The notes beneath the pieces are model-generated. The model saw only the letters and a program-made list of their open reading frames with translations. It did no database searches and was not told the DNA's origin. A stretch of DNA of 64,000 bases, from positions 3,877,852 through 3,941,851 of the forward strand of contig NZ_CP112881.1 in assembly GCF_026409565.1 (NCBI RefSeq). Direction: 5' to 3'. Position numbers and translations under genes: made by a program. The number at the start of each line of letters is the position of its first letter. Within the stretch, counting starts at the first letter, position 1. This document shows positions 57,192-64,000 of the stretch, piece after piece. This stretch comes from Sneathiella aquimaris. Its GTDB lineage: Bacteria; Pseudomonadota; Alphaproteobacteria; Sneathiellales; Sneathiellaceae.

Positions 57192-58405
57192 TAATTCTTA
57201 CCTTGAAAATGTTCTGAAATTCGTAGGGCCAACGCAACAGCCACTTCTTTTTTTGTGAGCGTGGGCCACGGATCCACCCCACCATCCGTTATCAGGATGG
57301 CGCTATTGTCATCGCCTCCAAATGTGCCGGTTTCGGGACTGACATCATTGGCGACAATCCAGTTACATCCCTTTCTGGTCAATTTGGCCTGACCATTTTC
57401 AATCACATTCTGTGTCTCTGCGGCAAAACCGACCACCAATTCAGGACGGCCGGTCTGCATCTGTGAGACTGTCGCCAGAATATCCGGATTTTCAGCCAGA
57501 GTGAGGGACGGGAGCGCACCGTCCTGTTTTTTGATTTTCTGATCCGACCCGTTTTCAACCCGCCAGTCCGCCACGGCCGCAGCAAAAACCGCCCCATCCA
57601 CCGGCAGCGCCTTTTGCGTGGCTTCCAGCATTTCGCGAGCAGATTGAACCTGAACAGTTTTAACCCCCTCTGGTTCAGGCAGTCGGGTGGGACCGGAAAT
57701 AAGTGTTACATCCGCCCCCAGTCCAGCCAGCGCCTCTGCAATCGCATATCCCTGCTTACCCGAAGATCGATTGGCAATGTAACGCACAGGATCGATCGGC
57801 TCATGGGTCGGACCCGCCGTGACGATCATTCTTCGCCCGGCAAGAGGACCCGTTGGTAAACGATCGTGAAAAAAATTGGAAATTGCATCTGCCAGCACTG
57901 AGGGTTCCGATAATCGGCCCGGCCCAAATTCGCCGCAAGCCATATCGCCTTTGTCTGGCCCAACGACCAGAACACCATCTTCTTTCAATTGGGCAAGATT
58001 TCGCTGGGTTGCCGGATGATCCCACATCCGCACATTCATTGCGGGCGCGATCATCACGGGCTTATCGGTCGCCAGCAGGGCTGTACTGGCCAGGTCATTG
58101 GCCTGACCCGTGGCCATTTTCGCCATCAGGTCGGCGGTCGCCGGAACAACAGCAACCAGATCAGCAGAGCGTGAAAGCTGAATATGGCCCATCTCCGACT
58201 CATCATCCAGATCAAACAGATCCGTATAGACTTTTTCGCCGCTTAAGGCCGCCACGGAAAGTGGGGTTACAAATTCCTGCGCCGCCTTTGTCAGAATTAC
58301 GCGGGTCTTTATATTCCGCTTTGCCAACAGACGGATAAGCTCCAGACATTTATAGGCGGCGATACCGCCACCGATCACCAGAAGCACTGATTTTTGAGAA
58401 GTCAC
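57191..58405 (-). CDS. coaBC: Bifunctional phosphopantothenoylcysteine decarboxylase / synthetase
   Basis: The 404-residue bifunctional CoA biosynthesis enzyme has an N-terminal FMN decarboxylase (CoaC: '[18 protein letters not shown]', '[16 protein letters not shown]', '[13 protein letters not shown]') and a C-terminal CTP-dependent synthetase (CoaB: '[25 protein letters not shown]' in two blocks, 'AAVADWRV'). Length is typical. It is downstream of ubiB by 100 nt. Confidence 0.95.
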   Translation of the reverse strand: MTSQKSVLLVIGGGIAAYKCLELIRLLAKRNIKTRVILTKAAQEFVTPLSVAALSGEKVYTDLFDLDDESEMGHIQLSRSADLVAVVPATADLMAKMATGQANDLASTALLATDKPVMIAPAMNVRMWDHPATQRNLAQLKEDGVLVVGPDKGDMACGEFGPGRLSEPSVLADAISNFFHDRLPTGPLAGRRMIVTAGPTHEPIDPVRYIANRSSGKQGYAIAEALAGLGADVTLISGPTRLPEPEGVKTVQVQSAREMLEATQKALPVDGAVFAAAVADWRVENGSDQKIKKQDGALPSLTLAENPDILATVSQMQTGRPELVVGFAAETQNVIENGQAKLTRKGCNWIVANDVSPETGTFGGDDNSAILITDGGVDPWPTLTKKEVAVALALRISEHFQGKN

Positions 58406-58505
58406 CGTAAATCCGCCTATTTCACTTATCTTTTATGTAAATAAGATAGTTATCTCACCAACTCGGTGCAAGTACTTATTTAACTGAAGAAAATCAGTAA
58501 TTTAA

Positions 58506-60122
58506 CTAGTGCAGGACCGCCGTAAAGAGATACATCAGGATCGCGCCAGCCGTGACACCTGTGACAAGATAAAATCCAGCGGAAACTTCCCGCTGCATCG
58601 GTCCGTCCGCCGGGTCCGCCTTCGGATCTTTCTGACTTTCCCGCTCTTCAATCAGGGTCAGCAGTCTGTCTGTTTTCGTCACCAGATCAGGCAGTTTGTT
58701 CAAAAAGCCAAGGCCATCTTTCACTATTTGCGCGGCTTTTGCTTCCGGCCCCATATTTTCCAGCATCCATTCTTCAACCGTGGGATGAGCCACTTCCCAG
58801 AAATTGACTTTGGCGTTCATGCTTTGGGCAACGCCCTCTGCTGTCACCATGGTTTTCTGGAGCAATAACAATTGTGGCTGGGTTTCCATTTCAAAGGTTT
58901 CTGTTGTCTGAAACAACTGAACCAGCAGACGCCCCAGCGAGATCTCATCCACAGATTTACCAAGAATAGGTTCGCCGATGGAGCGGCAGGCCTGCGTAAA
59001 AGCATCCAGCGATTTATGCGGCGGAACATATCCCGCCTCAAAATGAACTTCTGCTGCCCGGCGATAATCACCGACCAGAAAGGCAAAAAGCATTTCGGCC
59101 ATAAACAGGCGGGTCTGACGATCCATGCGCCCCATAATGCCAAAATCTACCGCGACCAGTTTCCCGTCGTCGGTAATAAACAGATTGCCGTGATGCATGT
59201 CCGCGTGAAAAAAACCATCCCGCAGAACCTGTTTAAGAAAGACCCGAATGACAACCGCGCTCAAGGCTTGCATATCATGGCCCGCGTCTTTGATCTCATC
59301 CCGGTTGGACAGGCTGATCCCATCAATCCGGCTTTGGGTCATTACCCGCTTGGCCGTGCGCTGCCAGTCAATTTCTGGAACCGAAAATTCAGGATCACCT
59401 TCAAAATTCTCGGCCATTTCCGCCGCGGCGGCGGCCTCCATTCGCAGATCCATTTCCAATTCAACAGACTGTTCAAGAATTTCCACAATCTTTGTCAGGC
59501 GCAAGCGTTTGAAATTCGGTTGAAACCGCTCCGCCAGGCCAGAGATCCAAAAGAACAGACGCAAGTCAGTTTGAAACGCTTCTTCGATGCCCGGCCGTAG
59601 AATTTTTACAGCCACTTTCCGCCGTTCTGTACGAACCGCGTCAGGGTTTTCTTCCGTTGGCGCTGGGAAGCTATCCTCGACTTCGGCATAATGAACTTGC
59701 GCAATAGACGCCGCTGCGATCGGTTTTTCGTCAAACGACACAAAGACTTCGTTCAGTGGACGTTCCAGCTCCCGCTCTACCGTTTCTTTGGCTTTTTCAT
59801 ATGGAAAAGGGGGTAATTTATCCCGCAAATTACCAAGATCCTGGGCGATCTCCTCACCCAGAAGATCAGACCGAACGGACAATGCCTGTCCCAGCTTGAT
59901 AAAGCTTGGCCCCAGCGCCTGCAGGGCACCGGCCAACCGTTCCCCTTTTCGCAAATGCCGATGAGATGGCGCACCGATCGCAAAGAGGGGCAGGATCAAA
60001 CGCAATAGCTTTACATGAAGCGGTGCTTTTTCCAGCGTGTCCAATAGAAAAAGGGCATCAAAGCGCGCAAGTGTCCGCACGACGAATAAAAGACGAAGAC
60101 TGTTATGAAACCCACGAAACAC
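58506..60122 (-). CDS. ubiB: Ubiquinone biosynthesis protein UbiB
   Basis: The 538-residue atypical ABC1/ADCK kinase-like protein is needed for coenzyme Q synthesis. It has the KxGQ motif in 'FIKLGQALSVRSDLL', the A-rich loop 'AAASIAQVH', 'HADMHHGNLFI' and 'AVDFGIMGRM', plus a hydrophobic C-terminal anchor (about 515-535). It follows ubiE by 9 nt; ubiE-ubiB-coaBC-dut is a conserved alphaproteobacterial order. Confidence 0.93.
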   Translation of the reverse strand: MFRGFHNSLRLLFVVRTLARFDALFLLDTLEKAPLHVKLLRLILPLFAIGAPSHRHLRKGERLAGALQALGPSFIKLGQALSVRSDLLGEEIAQDLGNLRDKLPPFPYEKAKETVERELERPLNEVFVSFDEKPIAAASIAQVHYAEVEDSFPAPTEENPDAVRTERRKVAVKILRPGIEEAFQTDLRLFFWISGLAERFQPNFKRLRLTKIVEILEQSVELEMDLRMEAAAAAEMAENFEGDPEFSVPEIDWQRTAKRVMTQSRIDGISLSNRDEIKDAGHDMQALSAVVIRVFLKQVLRDGFFHADMHHGNLFITDDGKLVAVDFGIMGRMDRQTRLFMAEMLFAFLVGDYRRAAEVHFEAGYVPPHKSLDAFTQACRSIGEPILGKSVDEISLGRLLVQLFQTTETFEMETQPQLLLLQKTMVTAEGVAQSMNAKVNFWEVAHPTVEEWMLENMGPEAKAAQIVKDGLGFLNKLPDLVTKTDRLLTLIEERESQKDPKADPADGPMQREVSAGFYLVTGVTAGAILMYLFTAVLH

Positions 60123-60131
60123 TATATTCCC

Positions 60132-60905
60132 CTATATCCGCCAGGCCGAATGCAACGCCGCAATGCCACCTGACAGCCGCCGGAACTTGGCCTGCCCCAT
60201 GCCCGCCTCGACAATCATGTCCCGAAATGTTTCTGCATCTGGAAACTTACGAATGCTTTCGGCAAGATATTGATAGCTGGCTTCATCATTGGCCACAGCA
60301 CCGCCAATTTTTGGCAATATTTTAAAGGAATAAAAGTCGTAGAATTCTTTCAGGCCGGGCAGTGTTACCTCACTAAATTCCAGACACAGAAAGCGCCCGC
60401 CCGGTTTCAAAACACGCCGCGCCTCCCGCAGGGCCTGCGGGATATCCGTGACATTCCGGATCCCAAACGCGATGGTATAGGCATCGACGGATTTATCCTC
60501 CAGCGGCAGGTTCATCGCATCACCGTTCACCCACTGCAAACCGCTTAACCGACCCTGATCCAACGCCCGATCCTGCCCCACGCTCAGCATCGCATGGTTG
60601 ATATCCAGAACGGTAACCTGACCCTCGCCCTTGACCCGATCAAGAAACCGAAAGGCAATATCACCGGTCCCGCCAGCCACATCCAGCAAATGCTGGCCTG
60701 GACGGGGGGCCAGCCAATCGATCATAGCCGTTTTCCAGAGCCGATGGACGCCGGCACTCATCAGGTCGTTCATCAGGTCATAGTTTTCGGCAACACTATC
60801 GAAAACACCCCGAACCATTCCCGCCTTTTCTTCCACAGGAACATCTTGAAAGCCAAAATGGGTTTTCTCTGTGGTCTTGTTCTCGGAAGGATCTGAGGTA
60901 GTCAT
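60132..60905 (-). CDS. ubiE: Demethylmenaquinone/2-polyprenyl-6-methoxy-1,4-benzoquinol methyltransferase
   Basis: The 257-residue class I SAM methyltransferase performs the C-methylation step of ubiquinone synthesis. It has '[17 protein letters not shown]', motif I '[16 protein letters not shown]', '[25 protein letters not shown]' in adjoining blocks and '[10 protein letters not shown]'. It is divergent from mutM with 160 nt between. Confidence 0.95.
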   Translation of the reverse strand: MTTSDPSENKTTEKTHFGFQDVPVEEKAGMVRGVFDSVAENYDLMNDLMSAGVHRLWKTAMIDWLAPRPGQHLLDVAGGTGDIAFRFLDRVKGEGQVTVLDINHAMLSVGQDRALDQGRLSGLQWVNGDAMNLPLEDKSVDAYTIAFGIRNVTDIPQALREARRVLKPGGRFLCLEFSEVTLPGLKEFYDFYSFKILPKIGGAVANDEASYQYLAESIRKFPDAETFRDMIVEAGMGQAKFRRLSGGIAALHSAWRI

Positions 60906-61066
60906 AACGGGCCCCGAAACGGAAGTTGGAACGAATATGCGTTCTTGTTTTGCCTATATTACACCTAAGTGCAAGCACCAAATTTGTCCATAACCCCAAA
61001 CAAAAGAAGGATACTTTTTTTAATTTGGCGATGGTTTTGATCGATATTCGGGCTTACACTGGGGTC

Positions 61067-61897
61067 ATGCCTGAATTACCCGAAGTTGAAACCGTCGCGC
61101 GCGGTCTGGAAAATGCTCTGATCGGCCAGTCTTTTACATCTGTTACCTTAAGACGTGCCAATCTTCGCTTTCCCTTTCCCGAGCGGTTCGCACAAACCAT
61201 TACAGACAATAAAATTGTCCATATCGGTCGGCGAGCCAAATACCTGCTGATCCATTTTGCCGATCAAACCGTTCTGATCGGGCATCTAGGCATGTCCGGG
61301 AGCTTTCGTATCGACGAGAAAATCTCACCAGAGCCCGAAAAGCATGATCACATGATCCTGAAAACAGGCAACGGGACCACCGTCCGCTACCATGATCCCA
61401 GACGGTTTGGTTTTATGATCCTGACAACAGAAGATGAAATGGACACCCATCCGCAACTTATGAATATAGGGCCGGAGCCGCTGGGAAATGACTTTAATGG
61501 ACCCGTTCTTGCGGACCGCCTTAAAGGAAAGAAAGGGCCCATTAAAACTGCCCTTTTAGATCAGAAAACCGTGGCAGGGGTGGGCAATATCTATGCCTGC
61601 GAAGCCCTTCATCTGGCGGGCGTGTCCCCCAAACGTATTGCCGGAACCATCGCCGGAAAGCGGGCCGATGCCCTGGCTGGTGCCATTCGTCAAGTACTAC
61701 AGGATGCCATCCTGTCTGGTGGTTCTACTTTAAGAAATTACAGCACAACGTCCGGAGAGCTTGGATATTTCCAGCATAAGTTCCAAGTATATGACAAGGA
61801 AAACACCCCTTGCCCTAAAGAAAACTGCAAGGGAACCATCAAACGGATCGTACAATCTGGCCGATCAACCTTTTTCTGTTCTTCGTGCCAGCGATAA
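61067..61897 (+). CDS. mutM: Formamidopyrimidine-DNA glycosylase
   Basis: The 276-residue base-excision repair enzyme removes 8-oxoguanine and Fapy lesions. It begins MPELPEVE, with Pro2 as catalytic nucleophile after Met removal, and has Lys in 'VLIGHLGMSGSFR' and a C-terminal four-Cys zinc finger 'CPKENC...CSSC'. The start is fixed by the need for Pro2, so longer upstream extensions are wrong. A GGGG motif lies just before the ATG. Confidence 0.96.
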   Translation: MPELPEVETVARGLENALIGQSFTSVTLRRANLRFPFPERFAQTITDNKIVHIGRRAKYLLIHFADQTVLIGHLGMSGSFRIDEKISPEPEKHDHMILKTGNGTTVRYHDPRRFGFMILTTEDEMDTHPQLMNIGPEPLGNDFNGPVLADRLKGKKGPIKTALLDQKTVAGVGNIYACEALHLAGVSPKRIAGTIAGKRADALAGAIRQVLQDAILSGGSTLRNYSTTSGELGYFQHKFQVYDKENTPCPKENCKGTIKRIVQSGRSTFFCSSCQR

Positions 61898-61957
61898 TGC
61901 TGGACAAGCGTTTGTTTGGGAAGATAATGGCGGCCAGAAAATTTACTGGAGGATGTT

Positions 61958-62734
61958 ATGGCTTATAAGAATATTATCGTCGAAACACATGAAGCGGTTG
62001 GCCTGATCCGCCTGAACCGCCCTGAAGCTTTGAACGCCCTGTGTCAGGAACTGACTGAAGAAATGGGTGAAGCATTAGACGGTTTTGAAGCTGATGAAGC
62101 CATTGGCGCGATCGTGATTACAGGCTCTTCCAAAGCCTTTGCCGCGGGTGCCGATATTAAAGAAATGAAATCCAAAAATTATATGGATGTCTACAAAGCG
62201 GACTTTATCAGTGCCACGTGGGAACGTGTTACAACCTGCCGCAAACCCGTGGTCGCAGCGGTCGCTGGCTATGCATTGGGCGGCGGTTGTGAACTTGCCA
62301 TGATGTGCGATTTCATTCTGGCAGCAGATAACGCACAGTTCGGACAACCTGAAATCAAGCTTGGAACCATTCCGGGCGCCGGCGGAACCCAGCGCCTTAC
62401 CCGTTTTGTCGGAAAATCGAAAGCCATGGAAATGTGCCTGACCGGCCGGATGATGGATGCTGAAGAAGCAGAACGCTCTGGTCTGGTAAGCCGTATCGTG
62501 CCAGTGGATGACCTTGAAAACGAAGCTTTGAAGGTGGCAGCCAAGATTGCCGACCTTTCCCAGCCGATTGTGATGATGGCAAAAGAAAGCGTCAATAAAG
62601 CCTATGAAACCACGTTGAAAGAGGGAATCATGTTTGAAAGACGCGTCTTTCACTCCACTTTTGCAACGGAAGATCAGAAGGAAGGCATGTCAGCGTTCGC
62701 TGAAAAACGCTCTCCTTCCTTTAAAAATCAATAA
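61958..62734 (+). CDS. Enoyl-CoA hydratase
   Basis: The 258-residue short-chain enoyl-CoA hydratase has both catalytic glutamates, in '[13 protein letters not shown]' and '[16 protein letters not shown]', and the oxyanion-hole '[11 protein letters not shown]'. It follows mutM by 60 nt with GGAGGATGTT before the ATG. mutM-ech-rpsT ahead of dnaA is a common order near the alphaproteobacterial dnaA locus. Confidence 0.93.
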   Translation: MAYKNIIVETHEAVGLIRLNRPEALNALCQELTEEMGEALDGFEADEAIGAIVITGSSKAFAAGADIKEMKSKNYMDVYKADFISATWERVTTCRKPVVAAVAGYALGGGCELAMMCDFILAADNAQFGQPEIKLGTIPGAGGTQRLTRFVGKSKAMEMCLTGRMMDAEEAERSGLVSRIVPVDDLENEALKVAAKIADLSQPIVMMAKESVNKAYETTLKEGIMFERRVFHSTFATEDQKEGMSAFAEKRSPSFKNQ

Positions 62735-62890
62735 TGAGACCCGCTTCTTTCCTCGAAAACCGTGGTTTTTTTACGAAAGAAGCAACAAATTACCATTTTC
62801 TGCCGTTTAATCGGGATTCACTGTTGACGGCAGAATAATGGCTGGCTATAACCCGGCTTCCGAAATTCGAAGCTAATGTACAGGATTGTC

Positions 62891-63157
62891 ATGGCGCATC
62901 ATAAATCAGCTATTAAGCGCATCCGGCAGACAGAAACCCGCACCGAGCGTAATCGCGCACGGCGCAGTCGCATCCGCACTTTCGTAAAGAAAGTCGAAAT
63001 CGCGATTGGAGAGGGTGATCAGTCTAAAGCAAACGACGCGCTACGTTTGGCTCAGTCAGAGCTCGGTCGCGGTGTTGTTAAAGGCGTAGTTAAAGCCAAC
63101 ACAGCATCACGTAAGATTTCACGATTGAATTCACGCGTAAAGGCACTGTCTGCTTAA
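62891..63157 (+). CDS. rpsT: 30S ribosomal protein S20
   Basis: The 88-residue, highly basic protein begins [17 protein letters not shown], typical of S20, which binds 16S rRNA in 30S assembly. The start is the ATG followed by GCGCATCAT; an upstream in-frame ATG at 62876 adds five non-conserved residues. A strong terminator follows. Confidence 0.96.
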   Translation: MAHHKSAIKRIRQTETRTERNRARRSRIRTFVKKVEIAIGEGDQSKANDALRLAQSELGRGVVKGVVKANTASRKISRLNSRVKALSA

Positions 63158-63181
63158 GACAGTCTCTTAACAACGAGAATC

Positions 63182-63218
63182 AAGCCGTATCCGAGATATC
63201 GGGCGCGGCTTTTTTTTC
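63182..63218 (+). terminator. Intrinsic terminator of rpsT
   Basis: AAGCCG/CGGCTT and CCGA/TCGG stems separated by a symmetric 3-nt internal loop, then a run of T. Confidence 0.85.
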
Positions 63219-63651
63219 GCGTAAAATCGGAGATTTTTGGCCGATTCAAATTATTTCAATTTTCCATATATTTTAATAGTTCCTGATTTTTATCAGTCGG
63301 CTCACTATATATTGTAGGTCAACATTTTCTTTGATCTATTCACCTATTTATTTTTTGTATTTGGGCTCAGGCTCTCTTGCATCTGTGGAAAACTTCAGAT
63401 TAAATTCACCGCCATTGGGAGCATAAACAGATAATTGATAGCGTCAGATCACTGGTTTTGGGGAACCTAACGAACCGGGCGTGATTTAAAAGGGGGAAGT
63501 CCTTCCTTCGCGATTCAAGTCACCTATCTCGACTATCTTTTCAGGTTTATTACGTTCTACCAAACACAGCAGGATTACTCTGCAGTGAACGGATTTTTTG
63601 TCCGCCTTTTGTATATTTTTGGACATTTATTTTTAAGGGAAGGCTACATTT
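63219..63651. other. AT-rich intergenic region between rpsT and the rhodanese gene
   Basis: No gene is visible on either strand. It contains an AATCGG...CCGATT inverted repeat (63225-63246), a CTGA...TCAG hairpin, and one near-consensus DnaA box, TGTGGAAAA (one mismatch to TGTGGATAA), near 63385. No cluster of DnaA boxes was found, so an origin is not called. Confidence 0.45.
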
Positions 63652-64000
63652 AATGACTGCCGACGGGACCCAGACCCAAGAAAAACAATATGCCGGGGAC
63701 ATTACTGTCCATGATGCATGGGATCTTTTGAAATCGAATCCGGAAGCGGTTCTTGTCGATGTCCGGACCAATGCTGAATGGGGATATGTCGGCCTACCGG
63801 ATTTGTCTCCTTTAAACAAAAAAACCCATACCATTTCATGGGTCCTGTTTCCGGATATGTCGGTAAACCCGCATTTCATTGAACAGCTGAAAGCCGCTCA
63901 GGAAAATCCTGAAAGCCCGGTCCTGTTTCTCTGTCGCTCTGGCGTGCGCTCGATCGCAGCTGCGATTGCTGCAACAAATGCCGGCTTTACCGAAAGCTAT
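63652..64000 (+). CDS. Rhodanese-domain protein, 3' end outside the window
   Basis: The first 116 residues are visible and the frame is open to the window edge. A single rhodanese domain has 'EAVLVDVRTNAEWGYVG' and the active-site loop 'VLFLCRSGVRSIAAA' with the persulfide Cys. It would transfer sulfane sulfur. AAGGGAAGG lies 9 nt before the ATG. Missing length cannot be judged. Confidence 0.85.

Noticed and set aside
60926..61066. Longer mutM start
   Set aside because: MutM needs Pro2 at the N-terminus as catalytic nucleophile; only the ATG at 61067 gives this.
63219..63651. Replication origin between rpsT and the rhodanese gene
   Set aside because: Only one near-match to a DnaA box and no box cluster; the AT-rich character alone is not enough.

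Overview
This window comes from the chromosome of an alphaproteobacterium of moderate GC content. Two conserved blocks point to this: ptsH / EIIA-Man / rapZ / short hprK / chvG / chvI / pckA, and ubiB / ubiE / mutM / enoyl-CoA hydratase / rpsT, which in many Alphaproteobacteria leads up to dnaA. A marine Rhodospirillales- or Sneathiella-like organism is a guess. I saw no tRNA, rRNA, CRISPR array, IS element or prophage.

Layout. 157-4107: a TAXI-type TRAP importer, a secreted CARDB-like protein and a YqaA-family membrane protein. 4164-17874: a run of about 14 minus-strand genes. Apart from a nitronate-monooxygenase-like gene at the end, it looks like one catabolic unit for a CoA-activated aromatic acid, best fitting 2-aminobenzoate (anthranilate). 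It encodes a monooxygenase/old-yellow-enzyme fusion, an aromatic acyl-CoA ligase, an acyl-CoA dehydrogenase, an unusual crotonase, an SDR, a thioesterase, a Rid-family protein, a MarR regulator and a five-gene Liv-type ABC importer. A perfect 32-bp palindrome lies just upstream. 18058-23574 (+): a DUF2059 protein, an ArsR repressor with a paired-Cys permease, and an AtuA-like / crotonase / GntR cluster with a 26-bp operator-like palindrome. 23587-27809 (-): a GST-like protein, a PAS-domain protein, a lipoprotein, a chemoreceptor and a soluble Cache protein. 27949-31466: dusC, amn and an alpha/beta hydrolase.

31575-48902 is a nearly continuous minus-strand housekeeping region: trxA, addA, addB, murU, amgK, tsaE, a DivL-like PAS histidine kinase, ahcY, HPr, EIIA, rapZ, hprK, chvG, chvI. 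pckA is divergent from it. 51027-54965 holds a HAD phosphatase, an AEC carrier, and a moeB-cysK-rrf2 sulfur cluster that begins with a previously unlabelled 55-residue ORF. After an AT-rich gap come a diguanylate cyclase, dut-coaBC, ubiB-ubiE, and then plus-strand mutM, ech, rpsT and the start of a rhodanese gene that runs off the window.

The minus-strand genes are tightly packed. Many share 4-nt (ATGA) or 8-nt overlaps, which I used with Shine-Dalgarno motifs to correct several start sites. All functional calls come from reading the translated sequences by eye; no database search was run.
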